Positions 16,694 through 25,427 of a stretch of 64,000 nt of DNA are shown here, one piece after another. This DNA is from Candidatus Zixiibacteriota bacterium (GTDB lineage: Bacteria; Zixibacteria; MSB-5A5; UBA10806; 4484-95). Positions within the stretch are counted from its first letter, which is position 1. Every line of letters starts with the position of its first letter. The translations under genes were made by a program, and so were the position numbers. The stretch is taken from the NCBI GenBank assembly GCA_024231855.1, contig JAAEQD010000159.1, forward strand, positions 1 through 64,000, written 5' to 3'. The notes beneath the pieces were generated by a model. The model saw only the letters and a list, made by a program, of their open reading frames with translations. It ran no database searches and had not been told where the DNA came from.

Positions 16694-19630
16694 ATGGTAC
16701 TGAAACCCTGGTATAAGGTCGTTACTCCAAGAGAAGACCTCCGTGAAGGAAAACCATTAGATGCATCTGAGTTTGCCGTTCACCTAGACCAGGTTCGCAA
16801 TGGTCGGGCAAACAAGGACTATCAAGATCCTGAGCGGTTTTTTGAAAGAACATATCTAACCCAAAATTTAAAGAGCTTATCTGCTGAAGTTATTAGAAGA
16901 TTATCAGGTGAAAAAACCGAGACTTCTGCCGTATTCAACATGGCCACTCAGTTCGGCGGGGGTAAGACTCATGCCTTAACCCTTCTATATCATTTAGCGC
17001 AAAATGGTAAAAAAGCTTCTGCCTGGCGAGGAGTAAAATCGGTACAGCAGCGGGCCAAGATTAAGGAAATACCTAAAGCCAATACAGCAACATTTGTAGG
17101 TACAGAATTTGATTCAATAACCGGCCGCGGCGGAGATGATGGTACACCGCTTAGAAAAACACCGTGGGGCGAGATAGCATTTCAGCTTGGTGGCAAAGAA
17201 GCATTTAAAGTCATTGAGCAACATGATAAAGAAATGACAGCGCCTTCCGGTGAGGTTATTCGAAAATTTTTACCAAAGAACAAACCCAGTTTAATTCTAA
17301 TCGATGAGCTTATGAATTACATAAGCCGGACGAGAAAAATGGGTATGGCAGCACAGACGTATAATTTCCTCCAAAACCTGTCAGAAGAATCCCGCGCCCA
17401 GGATAATGTAGTATTAGTTGTATCTGTACCCGCTTCCGAGATGGAGATGAATTCGGAACAGCAATCTGAGTATGACAGAATTAAGAAACTTTTGGATAGG
17501 TTAGGCAAAGCAGTTATAATGTCCGCCGAACAAGAAACTTCTGAAATCATTCGCCGACGTTTATTTGAATGGGGTGGTTTACCGGATGATGCTAGAAAAA
17601 TAATAAGTGAATACAATAACTGGTTTATTGAGTACCGGCAATCTTTGCCAAACTGGTTCCCCATCGATAATGCCAAAGATTATATAATGGCAACCTACCC
17701 GTTTCATCCGACAGCTATTTCTGTATTTGAGCGTAAGTGGGCTGCGTTACCGCGGTTTCAGCGTACTAGAGGTGTACTCCGATTGTTGGCGCTATGGGTT
17801 TCCAGGGCTTGGGAAGAAGGTTATAAAGGAAATCACAAAGATACTCTTATTGGCTTAGGAACTGCACCCCTTGATGACCCGCTATTTCGAGCCGCTGCTT
17901 TTGAACAACTTGGAGAAAGTCGACTGGAGGGAGCTGTAACAACTGATATTTGCGGCAAGAAAGATTCAAATGCAATCCGACTCGATAAAGAAGCAATTGA
18001 TGCGATTAAGAAATCCAGATTACATAGGAAGGTAGCGACAACTATATTTTTTGAGTCAAATGGAGGTCAATCTCAAGGATATACTACACTGCCAGAAATA
18101 CGCTTGTCAGTAGCAGAACCGGATTTAGATATTGCAAATGTAGAGACTGTTCTGGATGCTTTGGTTCCACCTGACGGTGCTTGTTATTTTATGGATTCGG
18201 CCAAAAACAGGTATTGGTTCAGCGTTAAGCCTAATCTTAACAAATTATTATCAGATCGTAGAGCTAGTGTTCAAGCACCTCAAATAGAAGAATTAATTAA
18301 GACCGAAATTCAGACTGTTTTTGTTACAAAAAAGGATATAAATAGGATTTTCATTCCCGAAAAAAGCAATCAAATTGCTGATCGCCCAGCTTTGACGTTA
18401 GTAATATTAGCGCCTGAAATATCGATGAAGGATTCAGTAGCCACCACGAAATTAGTGGAAACGTTTACTAGAGAGCATGGCACTTCGTCTAGAACATTTA
18501 AGAACTCACTAATTTGGTGTATACCTGAAAATCCGGATATATTATATGATGCCGCTAGGAAAATGCTCGCGTGGGAAGCAATTGAAGACGAGAAAGATGA
18601 TCTGAAATTAGACGACAGCCAGAAACGGCAACTTACCGAGAATCTTAAGAAAGCTAAACGCGATATCAAGGAAGCCGTTTGGAGAACTTACAATAATCTG
18701 ATGATATTAAGTAAGGGTAATTCAATTCGGCATTTACCCCTTGGCCTCGTCCACTCAAGTGCTGCCGAATCTTTAGTGGAATTCATAATCGATTCATTAA
18801 AGAAAGAAGATGAGGTTACTGACTATATCCAACCTCGTAAATTAATAACAAACTGGCCGCCTGCATTTAAAGAATGGGGTACAAAACAAGTTAGGGATGC
18901 GGTCTATGCTTCTCCGCAGTTTTCTAGATTGCTAGATCCTGATTCAATTAGGGAAACAATTGCGAGAGGTGTAAGCGGTGGTATGATGGCATATGTGGCT
19001 AAATCATCAGATGGGCGATATGAGCCATTTGTTTTTGATGAAGCTATATCTGCTTCAGAAATCGAAATCTCTGATGATGTTTTTATAATTTCTGCGGAAG
19101 AAGCGAAAAAACATATTGAACCACCTAAACTATCATCAGTTATAATTTCGCCGCAGAATGTAAATATTCAACCTGGACATAAACAAACGTTTACATTAAA
19201 AGGCATAGACCAAAACGGAATTGATATAACAATGAAGAAAGTAAACTGGTCAGCATCTGGTGGTGAGATTGATGAAAATGGTTTGTTTTCATGTAGCGAA
19301 GAAGGAAGTTATATAGTAAAGGCAATAGTGGAAGGCGTTGAGGGAAATACAAATGCAATAGTTACCAGACCGGGTGCAGCAACACCATTGCCTAAGCCAA
19401 CGGAACTACCTAAAGTAATCAAGTCAGTAAGTTGGAAAGGAGAAGTTCCTTCGCAAAAATGGATGAATTTTTATACCAAAGTATTGTCAAAACACGCAGG
19501 GAAAAACAAATTATCTATCGAAATCGCAGTAAACATATTATCAGAAAGAGGATTTCCTGGGCAGGAAATAAATGAAATCAAGACAGCATTAAGAGAATTG
19601 GGACTTTTAGAAGATATTAATATGGAATAA
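16694..19630 (+). CDS. DUF499 AAA-type ATPase with C-terminal bacterial Ig-like domain
   Basis: P-loop ATPase of the DUF499 family, the usual partner of DUF1156 methylases in anti-phage loci. The N-terminus LKPWYKVVTPREDLREG is family-typical. Walker A is QFGGGKTH (near 86) and Walker B is SLILIDELMNYI (near 199). Residues about 810-893 form a Big_2-like immunoglobulin domain (VIISPQNVNIQPGHKQTF, then VNWSASGGEIDENGLFSC), which is odd for a cytoplasmic ATPase. A short helical tail follows. I chose the ATG at 16694 because GGGGAG stands 7 bp ahead; the track start is a TTG five codons earlier that precedes the Shine-Dalgarno sequence. The protein probably couples ATP hydrolysis to DNA sensing or restriction; the exact role is not established. 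Confidence 0.9.
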   Translation: MVLKPWYKVVTPREDLREGKPLDASEFAVHLDQVRNGRANKDYQDPERFFERTYLTQNLKSLSAEVIRRLSGEKTETSAVFNMATQFGGGKTHALTLLYHLAQNGKKASAWRGVKSVQQRAKIKEIPKANTATFVGTEFDSITGRGGDDGTPLRKTPWGEIAFQLGGKEAFKVIEQHDKEMTAPSGEVIRKFLPKNKPSLILIDELMNYISRTRKMGMAAQTYNFLQNLSEESRAQDNVVLVVSVPASEMEMNSEQQSEYDRIKKLLDRLGKAVIMSAEQETSEIIRRRLFEWGGLPDDARKIISEYNNWFIEYRQSLPNWFPIDNAKDYIMATYPFHPTAISVFERKWAALPRFQRTRGVLRLLALWVSRAWEEGYKGNHKDTLIGLGTAPLDDPLFRAAAFEQLGESRLEGAVTTDICGKKDSNAIRLDKEAIDAIKKSRLHRKVATTIFFESNGGQSQGYTTLPEIRLSVAEPDLDIANVETVLDALVPPDGACYFMDSAKNRYWFSVKPNLNKLLSDRRASVQAPQIEELIKTEIQTVFVTKKDINRIFIPEKSNQIADRPALTLVILAPEISMKDSVATTKLVETFTREHGTSSRTFKNSLIWCIPENPDILYDAARKMLAWEAIEDEKDDLKLDDSQKRQLTENLKKAKRDIKEAVWRTYNNLMILSKGNSIRHLPLGLVHSSAAESLVEFIIDSLKKEDEVTDYIQPRKLITNWPPAFKEWGTKQVRDAVYASPQFSRLLDPDSIRETIARGVSGGMMAYVAKSSDGRYEPFVFDEAISASEIEISDDVFIISAEEAKKHIEPPKLSSVIISPQNVNIQPGHKQTFTLKGIDQNGIDITMKKVNWSASGGEIDENGLFSCSEEGSYIVKAIVEGVEGNTNAIVTRPGAATPLPKPTELPKVIKSVSWKGEVPSQKWMNFYTKVLSKHAGKNKLSIEIAVNILSERGFPGQEINEIKTALRELGLLEDINME

Positions 19631-19661
19631 CTTAAAGTGCAATTGATCTTCTTGATTTTTT

Positions 19662-20006
19662 ATGACTAAAAAACAACACATAAAAGCTGGGATTATAACA
19701 GGAATAGTAGTTAATTATGGCCTTAAATGGTTAGTGAGGAATGACCTTTCAGTAGGTTTAATATATTCAATAATTCTTGGAATCATTGGTGAAATACTTC
19801 CAGATATACTTGAACCACCTACTTCTAGATGGCATAGAAAGCTTTGGCATAGCAAAAAAATGATTATGTATATGGCTTTATTAGTTCTTGTTCTGTTAAT
19901 TATTCCGCTGCTAAAAGATTCGATGAAAGCGGGAATAGTTATAGTATTGATTTCATATCTGATTCACTTAATCTTGGATAGCCGAACTCCTGCTGGATTA
20001 CCTTAA
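19662..20006 (+). CDS. YdjM/DUF457-like small membrane protein
   Basis: A 114-residue protein with about three hydrophobic segments. Conserved His/Asp positions match the YdjM/DUF457 family of predicted metal-dependent inner-membrane hydrolases: EILPDILEPPTSRWHRKLWHS in the middle and HLILDSRTPAGLP at the end. It follows the DUF499 gene by 31 bp on the same strand and is the last gene before palindrome copy 3, so it belongs to the cassette by position. A membrane-located effector or accessory role in defence is possible but unproven. It is shorter than typical YdjM proteins. Confidence 0.6.
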   Translation: MTKKQHIKAGIITGIVVNYGLKWLVRNDLSVGLIYSIILGIIGEILPDILEPPTSRWHRKLWHSKKMIMYMALLVLVLLIIPLLKDSMKAGIVIVLISYLIHLILDSRTPAGLP

Positions 20007-20115
20007 ACCCTAATAGCTTAATCTGTAAACATTTCGCTGTCCTTTTCATGGTATTGATAATTTGAATTCATATGAATATTGCAATTGTAATTATTTGATT
20101 TAGCTGTGGGTGTTA

Positions 20116-20139
20116 TCCGAAAACCGGTCGTTTCTCGCA
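20116..20139. repeat. 24-bp palindrome, copy 3 (module border)
   Basis: Arms TCCGAAAACC and GTTTCTCGCA around GGTC. The layout is the same as copies 1 and 2, with one and two changes in the arms. It lies between the last cassette gene and the liv operon and is the most decayed copy. Confidence 0.6.
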
Positions 20140-20157
20140 TGACGCAATCAAACTCAT

Positions 20158-20880
20158 TTAACCCCCCAAAAATGCATTCTTCACTTCTTCGTTTTCTTTA
20201 AGCTTATCACATGTATCTTCTTGAATAATTTCACCAATGCTGAATACATATGCCCTTTGTGCCACCTTCAGAGCCATATAGGCATTCTGTTCAACTAACA
20301 ATATAGCGGTACCGGATTCACTTATTTGCGTAAACTTCTCGAAAATTAATTCAACAAAATTTGGGGAGAGACCCAATGAAGGTTCATCCGCCAAAATAAA
20401 CTTGGGTTTGTTCACCAAAGCTCTAGTAATTGCTAGCATTTGCTGTTCGCCGCTAGAAAGAGTGCCAGCTTTCTGCTTCAATCTGTTTTTCAGTTGCGGA
20501 AACAGGTCAAGTATTCGCTCTATATCTCGCTTAATTTCAGCTTTATTAATCCTGATATAAGCCCCCATTTTAATATTCTCAAGAACGGTCATTGATTGGA
20601 AGACGCGCCTTCCTTCCGGTAATAAAGAGATACCATCTTGAACGAGTTGATCGGTTCGTTTATTGAGTATTGAATTTCCATCCAACAATACCTGGCCGCT
20701 TTCAATACGACCATTCGAATCATCCAGCAAACCACAAACCGCTTTCAGTGACGTTGACTTACCCGCACCATTTGGACCAATCATAGCAACTATTTCGCCG
20801 GTTCTAATGTTAAATGAAACATCATTCAAAGCTTTGACCTGTCCGTAGCAGACTTTCAGATTTCTGGCTTCAAGCAACAC
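20158..20880 (-). CDS. livF: Branched-chain amino acid ABC transporter ATPase LivF
   Basis: ATP-binding subunit of a LIV-type uptake transporter. Walker [13 protein letters not shown] signature LSSGEQQML and Walker [14 protein letters not shown] are all present. The length (about 240 residues) and the end (KNAFLGG) are normal for LivF. I placed the start at the GTG at 20880 because AGGAGG lies 7 bp ahead; the TTG used in the track at 20886 touches that site. The gene overlaps the livG stop by 11 bp. It is the last gene of a seven-gene operon. Confidence 0.93.
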   Translation of the reverse strand: MLLEARNLKVCYGQVKALNDVSFNIRTGEIVAMIGPNGAGKSTSLKAVCGLLDDSNGRIESGQVLLDGNSILNKRTDQLVQDGISLLPEGRRVFQSMTVLENIKMGAYIRINKAEIKRDIERILDLFPQLKNRLKQKAGTLSSGEQQMLAITRALVNKPKFILADEPSLGLSPNFVELIFEKFTQISESGTAILLVEQNAYMALKVAQRAYVFSIGEIIQEDTCDKLKENEEVKNAFLGG

Positions 20881-21643
20881 CGGCAATCCTCCTGCCCAGA
20901 TAGGCGGTTATTACATCCTCGTTAGTCTGGATTTCCGCGGGCTTTCCGTCTGCGATCTTCTTTCCATAGTTTAGGACCACTATCCTCTCAGCCAAATCCA
21001 TCACAACTCTCATATTATGTTCAATGAAAAGAATTGTTTTGCCGACGTCTTTAAGCTTATTAATAATCCGTTTCATATCTGTTATCATACCTGGAAACAG
21101 GCCGGCCATAGGTTCATCCAATAAAATAAGATCCGGTTCGAGAGCGAGAGTGCGGGCGATCTCCAGAAGCCGGCGCTGACCGTGCGACATGTTTTCGGCG
21201 GGTTCATCTTTTTTATTCAGCAGGCCAACGAGCTTTAATAAATTAATCGCTTTTTCAATGTTATCGGCCTCTTCGCATTTCATTTTTCTTGACTGTAATA
21301 TTGCCGCGACCAGGCTATCTCCTTTATTATAGCGAAGCGCCAGCATCACATTATTCAGAACAGTCAACTGAGGGAATAATCTGATATTCTGAAAAGTTCG
21401 GGCTATTCCCAGGCGGGCAATTTTGTATGATGGCAAGGATGATATCGGCTTATCATGGTAGTAAATGATCCCGGAATCGGCCCGTAAAAAACCTGTGATA
21501 ATATTAAACGCGGTTGTCTTACCGGCGCCGTTAGGTCCAATTAAGGCGGTGATCTCGCCGCGATTGACCTCGAAATGGAGATCATCAAGCGCCTTAACTC
21601 CATCGAATTCTTTTCTAATCTTTTTTAGGCTTAAAATACTCAT
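20870..21643 (-). CDS. livG: Branched-chain amino acid ABC transporter ATPase LivG
   Basis: Second ATPase of the LIV transporter. Walker [10 protein letters not shown], signature [10 protein letters not shown], Walker [14 protein letters not shown] and switch [13 protein letters not shown] are present. The 257-residue length and the C-terminus VITAYLGRR are typical of LivG. It is placed between livM (6 bp gap) and livF (overlap). It pairs with LivF beneath the LivH/LivM channel. Confidence 0.93.
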   Translation of the reverse strand: MSILSLKKIRKEFDGVKALDDLHFEVNRGEITALIGPNGAGKTTAFNIITGFLRADSGIIYYHDKPISSLPSYKIARLGIARTFQNIRLFPQLTVLNNVMLALRYNKGDSLVAAILQSRKMKCEEADNIEKAINLLKLVGLLNKKDEPAENMSHGQRRLLEIARTLALEPDLILLDEPMAGLFPGMITDMKRIINKLKDVGKTILFIEHNMRVVMDLAERIVVLNYGKKIADGKPAEIQTNEDVITAYLGRRIAGVA

Positions 21644-21649
21644 CGATAC

Positions 21650-22519
21650 TTACCTGAACCTGAATTTCCCGAGTATTCCCTGGGGACGTTTAACCATCAA
21701 CAGTATCAGAAGCAGGCCGTATATCATCTGCCGAAGCGGTGCGGCTATCGAACTTGGCAGGCCGAGGAATCTGAGCAGCTCCGGGAGAATCACCAATGCC
21801 GCCGCGCCGATAAACGATCCCCACAAGCTGGCCAGGCCGCCGAATACCACCATCAAGAGAATGGTTATCGATTCCATCACCGTAAAACTCGAGGGATCGA
21901 TAAAAGTGATATAATGCGCGTAGAGACTACCGGCGATTCCGGCAAAAAACGCGCTCACGATAAACGCGGTTATTTTATGACGGTTTATGTTTTTGCCCAT
22001 AGCCCGGGTAGCGACTTCATCTTCCCGTATCCCTGTCAGTATCCGCCCGAACGGCGAGCTGACGATGTTCCTAATCACGATATAGGTCAGGGCAACAAAT
22101 AGTGCCACCAGAAGCAGGTACGACCAGGTTTCATCTATGCTCCAATAAAATATCTTGAATCCAGGTATTCCCGGAAGTCCCAACGGTCCGCGGGTGAGAT
22201 CGACCCAGTTTTTGGATATCGAGTATACTATGATGCCCAGCCCGAAAGTGGCCAGGGCGAAATAATCGCCCTTGAGACGCAGCGAGGGTATACTGATAAT
22301 CACACCCATCACAGCGGCAAAGCTAGCGGCTATCGGCAATCCCAGCCAGGGGGTGATACCGTAATTCAGCGCCAGCAGGGAGGAGGTATACGCGCCGACA
22401 CATGAGAACGCCGCGTGCCCCAACGCCGGCAGACCGGTGTAGCCGACTACCAGGTTCAGGCTGAGTGTCAGGATAATATAGATACCCGTTATCACCAGTA
22501 TGTGAATCAGATATTCCAT
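21650..22519 (-). CDS. livM: Branched-chain amino acid ABC transporter permease LivM
   Basis: Inner-membrane permease with about eight hydrophobic helices. The family segments GYTGLPALGHAAFSCVGAY, LRLKGDYFALATFGLG and GGLASLWGSFIGAA are seen. It forms the channel with LivH. It starts 3 bp after the livH stop and precedes livG. Its codons are GC-rich, like livH and unlike the operon's first three genes. Confidence 0.93.
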   Translation of the reverse strand: MEYLIHILVITGIYIILTLSLNLVVGYTGLPALGHAAFSCVGAYTSSLLALNYGITPWLGLPIAASFAAVMGVIISIPSLRLKGDYFALATFGLGIIVYSISKNWVDLTRGPLGLPGIPGFKIFYWSIDETWSYLLLVALFVALTYIVIRNIVSSPFGRILTGIREDEVATRAMGKNINRHKITAFIVSAFFAGIAGSLYAHYITFIDPSSFTVMESITILLMVVFGGLASLWGSFIGAAALVILPELLRFLGLPSSIAAPLRQMIYGLLLILLMVKRPQGILGKFRFR

Positions 22520-22522
22520 CGC

Positions 22523-23401
22523 CTATAAACGCTCCTTGTCCGTTTTGATACCCATTATGCCACCTGGCCGGATTAGTAAGAATATAATCAGGATAGCGAA
22601 AGCAATCGAGTCTTTCCAGCCTGCCTGGATTTTCCATATACCGAAGTTTTCGGCGATCCCCAGGAAGAAGCCGCCGAACATCGCCCCGGGAATCGAGCCA
22701 ATCCCGCCGATTATCGAGGCGATTATGCCTTTGAGGACGGCGTTCATGCCCATAGTCGGTTCGAGGTTGGTCTCGTAGGCAATCAGCACACCGGCCGCCC
22801 CGGCCAGCATCGACCCGATAGCGAACGCGGCGGTGATAATTTTCTCCGGGTAGATACCGACCACGCTGGCCGCCATAGGGTCATCCGCCACCGCCCGCAT
22901 AGCTTTGCCGAGCCTGGTATATTTGATATATAACCACAGCCCTAATGACAGAGCCAGGCTGACCACCAGGATCAGTATTTGAATATCGGTGATAATTGCC
23001 CCGAATACGCTATGCCCAACCTTCACCGGCCCGGTTCTGATAGACAGTATCTGCGCCCCATAGATAAGCTGGATAAGATTCTGAATGAAAATAAACACCC
23101 CGAACGAAGCGATAAGGAACACCAGGTTGGAAGCTTTGTGCTTGCGAAGCGGATAATAAACCAGCCGATCGATAGCGACGCCCACAACTCCCGCCAGAAG
23201 CACACCAACGACAAACCCAACGATAGGAGGCAGCCCCATGCCGATTACCACCGAGTAAGCGACATAAGCCCCCGATGTATAAACCACCCCATGCGCAAAA
23301 TGAAAAAACCGCACCGTACGGTAGATAACAGAAAAGCCAATGGCGATAAGGGCGTATATGGAGCCGGCGATTAGGGAGTTAGCTAATAATTGTGCAAACA
23401 T
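22523..23401 (-). CDS. livH: Branched-chain amino acid ABC transporter permease LivH
   Basis: Permease with the LivH features ANSLIAGSIYALIAIGFSVIY at the N-terminus, the mid segment RAVADDPMAASVVGI and GGIGSIPGAMFGGFFLG near the end. Length is 292 residues, as usual. It begins 4 bp after the methyltransferase gene without a clear Shine-Dalgarno sequence, so its translation may depend on that gene. Composition changes sharply at this junction: livH is GC-rich and the upstream genes AT-rich. Confidence 0.93.
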   Translation of the reverse strand: MFAQLLANSLIAGSIYALIAIGFSVIYRTVRFFHFAHGVVYTSGAYVAYSVVIGMGLPPIVGFVVGVLLAGVVGVAIDRLVYYPLRKHKASNLVFLIASFGVFIFIQNLIQLIYGAQILSIRTGPVKVGHSVFGAIITDIQILILVVSLALSLGLWLYIKYTRLGKAMRAVADDPMAASVVGIYPEKIITAAFAIGSMLAGAAGVLIAYETNLEPTMGMNAVLKGIIASIIGGIGSIPGAMFGGFFLGIAENFGIWKIQAGWKDSIAFAILIIFLLIRPGGIMGIKTDKERL

Positions 23402-23405
23402 TATA

Positions 23406-24173
23406 TTATGTTTCGCAAACCAGAATTATATCATGGTATGGACTGGGGCAGATATCTATTGCATAAACTCGATTGAAAACAGCTTCGCAATAAGCTATGA
23501 GTTCGGATTTATCATAAAGATGGCTAATTAATCTAACAGAAAATTCGTACTCTTGGCTATTAGAGTTAGAAGCAACTAAACAATTCCATGTCTTTTCCTT
23601 TGATTTCCAATTATAATGAAGGGTCCATTGCATATTATAGATTAATCCGTCTATTCTCTTTGGGGGGAAGGGTATGGGATCAACATCTTTGCTTTTTTTA
23701 TACAGTTTACATATACCTATCAATACATGTCCTCCCTTTTTTGTAACTTTCTTAAAGCCTTGGAGGTACTTAATAATCGAGTGGTGGTTTGATGATAACA
23801 TTCTAACATTCTCGTCCCAGGAATCAAAGTATGTTATACTGCTTCCCAAACATATTACAGCATCGAATTGGTTTTCTAATTTATTTACATCAAGATTTTC
23901 CCAAGAAATGTGATAGATAGGGAAACTTATTTTTTCATTATTCATTTTACTCTTTAGTATATTTAGACTTTCAAAATCGTTATCTGAAGCCGTTACTTTA
24001 AATCCATGTTTAGCTAATTCAAGGCTTGGAAAACCTGTCCCACAAGCACAGTCTAGGATACTTTTAGCCCCAATGTCGGCAAGAAAATTAACATATGCTT
24101 CCAATTCAATGTCATTGTGGTATAACTCAGAAACAATATTCCATTTTGCAGCTAGCGATAAATTTCTTTTCAT
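23406..24173 (-). CDS. Class I SAM-dependent methyltransferase
   Basis: A 255-residue methyltransferase of unknown substrate. SAM motif I is ILDCACGTGFPSLELA, followed by VTASDNDFESL (acidic ribose contact) and VICLGSSITYF (motif IV region). These resemble small-molecule methyltransferases of the glycine/sarcosine type more than nucleic-acid enzymes. It lies inside the liv operon between an unknown membrane protein and livH, with gaps of 15 and 4 bp. Such a gene is not part of ordinary liv operons. The DNA is distinctly AT-rich. It may modify the transported compound or may simply be a later insertion; the sequence does not decide. Confidence 0.75.
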   Translation of the reverse strand: MKRNLSLAAKWNIVSELYHNDIELEAYVNFLADIGAKSILDCACGTGFPSLELAKHGFKVTASDNDFESLNILKSKMNNEKISFPIYHISWENLDVNKLENQFDAVICLGSSITYFDSWDENVRMLSSNHHSIIKYLQGFKKVTKKGGHVLIGICKLYKKSKDVDPIPFPPKRIDGLIYNMQWTLHYNWKSKEKTWNCLVASNSNSQEYEFSVRLISHLYDKSELIAYCEAVFNRVYAIDICPSPYHDIILVCET

Positions 24174-24188
24174 TTTGCATTCTTGGTT

Positions 24189-25427
24189 TTACAATGGAAC
24201 ATCATAGTGTTTATCTTTATGAAAACCATTCCCACTTACATGTATGCATGATGATCCATCCTCGTTAGCTTTCAAAGTAAGAGATATACGATGATCATCT
24301 TTTATAATTAGATTATAGATTTTAAAATAGGTATTTAATTCTTTAGGATTGGAGTTAGTAATAAGACTAACTCGTTCAGTTTCTCTTACCTGACCGACAA
24401 GCCACGCATCTTCAGGTTGATCACCAAATATTACAAATTCTTGAAACTCTCCGCCCTTATTACCTAAAACATCTTTAAACCTATCTGTTGGGAATATTAA
24501 CTGTTCTTTTATGTTCCATTCTTTTTGTAATTCAAGAACGTGTTTCCATTGAGGACTATCATCAAAGAACTTCTTGCCAGCAAGTATTAATAAATCGATT
24601 CCATCTTCGACTATGAAAATTCTATGTCGCTCTTTTATTTTAGAAGTCTTGTTATCAAGTAGCTTTCCTAATTCTCTAAAATATTCCTTCCATTCACTTA
24701 CCGGTTCATATTTATTTTGTTTTAAATCTTTAGTAAATACATCTTCGGGAGGATATAAAAAAGTATTCCATACTCCACGGAATCTATCCGGATGCATTGT
24801 TGCTGAATAGCATAATAGCTTTGCGAATATATGAGCTGGTAGAATTAGTCCAGAGTCTTCCAATTGTTTTCCGACTTCTATTATACGCATGGTATTGTTA
24901 TTTTGCAGAGAATTAATATGAGTATTTTTTGCAGATAGCGTATCCTTAATAAGCCAAAGCATAAACTTAATGCTAACGGGATGAAGATTTTTCATTTTTG
25001 TACTAATTTCTTTTAATTCAGATCTTAAGAAATAAAACAAGATGGACCTTCTCCATCGCATTATAATCCAACTACTGAACAATACCGATAAAACTACAAG
25101 CGCTATTTGCAAAAATGTAATTCCTGCAAATATTTGGCCTTTTATAAATGACTGTACTTTCACTAAAACATTTTCAAATTCAGGATTGATAATTAAATAT
25201 ATTAATAACGAAGGAATAGCAATTACTATGAAACCGCTTATACAATTTAAAATTATTCTAGAATTGTAATGCCTTAATATAATATTGGACAATCTGGAGT
25301 AAGTAGCTAAAGAGTCGGTTTCATATTGATCATTAGAAATTTTTATTCCCGATTTTATTATTAAATATGAAAATACTTTACGGAACATATCAAAACCCGC
25401 TCTTACCGTATTGATTGTATACGCCAT
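24189..25427 (-). CDS. Hypothetical protein with two N-terminal membrane helices
   Basis: Not recognised. Two hydrophobic segments (IVIAIPSLLIYLII and FLQIALVVLSVLFSSWIIM, residues about 70-130) are followed by basic RWRRS. About 280 mostly polar residues then lie presumably in the cytoplasm, with RHRIFIVEDGIDLLILAGKKFF and VSLITNSNPKELNTYFKIYNLI as strand-like stretches. The start overlaps the binding-protein gene by 25 bp; the ATG at 25388 is an alternative. Very AT-rich (one sampled 60-bp line has 11 G/C). It shares the operon with transport genes, so a signalling or scaffold role linked to uptake is possible, but this is only context. Confidence 0.7.
   Translation of the reverse strand: MAYTINTVRAGFDMFRKVFSYLIIKSGIKISNDQYETDSLATYSRLSNIILRHYNSRIILNCISGFIVIAIPSLLIYLIINPEFENVLVKVQSFIKGQIFAGITFLQIALVVLSVLFSSWIIMRWRRSILFYFLRSELKEISTKMKNLHPVSIKFMLWLIKDTLSAKNTHINSLQNNNTMRIIEVGKQLEDSGLILPAHIFAKLLCYSATMHPDRFRGVWNTFLYPPEDVFTKDLKQNKYEPVSEWKEYFRELGKLLDNKTSKIKERHRIFIVEDGIDLLILAGKKFFDDSPQWKHVLELQKEWNIKEQLIFPTDRFKDVLGNKGGEFQEFVIFGDQPEDAWLVGQVRETERVSLITNSNPKELNTYFKIYNLIIKDDHRISLTLKANEDGSSCIHVSGNGFHKDKHYDVPL

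Noticed and set aside
9887-20006. A complete DISARM or BREX system
   Set aside because: No DrmA, DrmB or DrmC, and no PglZ, BrxC or BrxL is present. Only the helicase resembles DISARM DrmD.
1-20157. Transposon or prophage carrying the island
   Set aside because: No transposase, integrase or phage structural gene was seen. Only the 24-bp palindromes hint at mobility, and these are reported as such.
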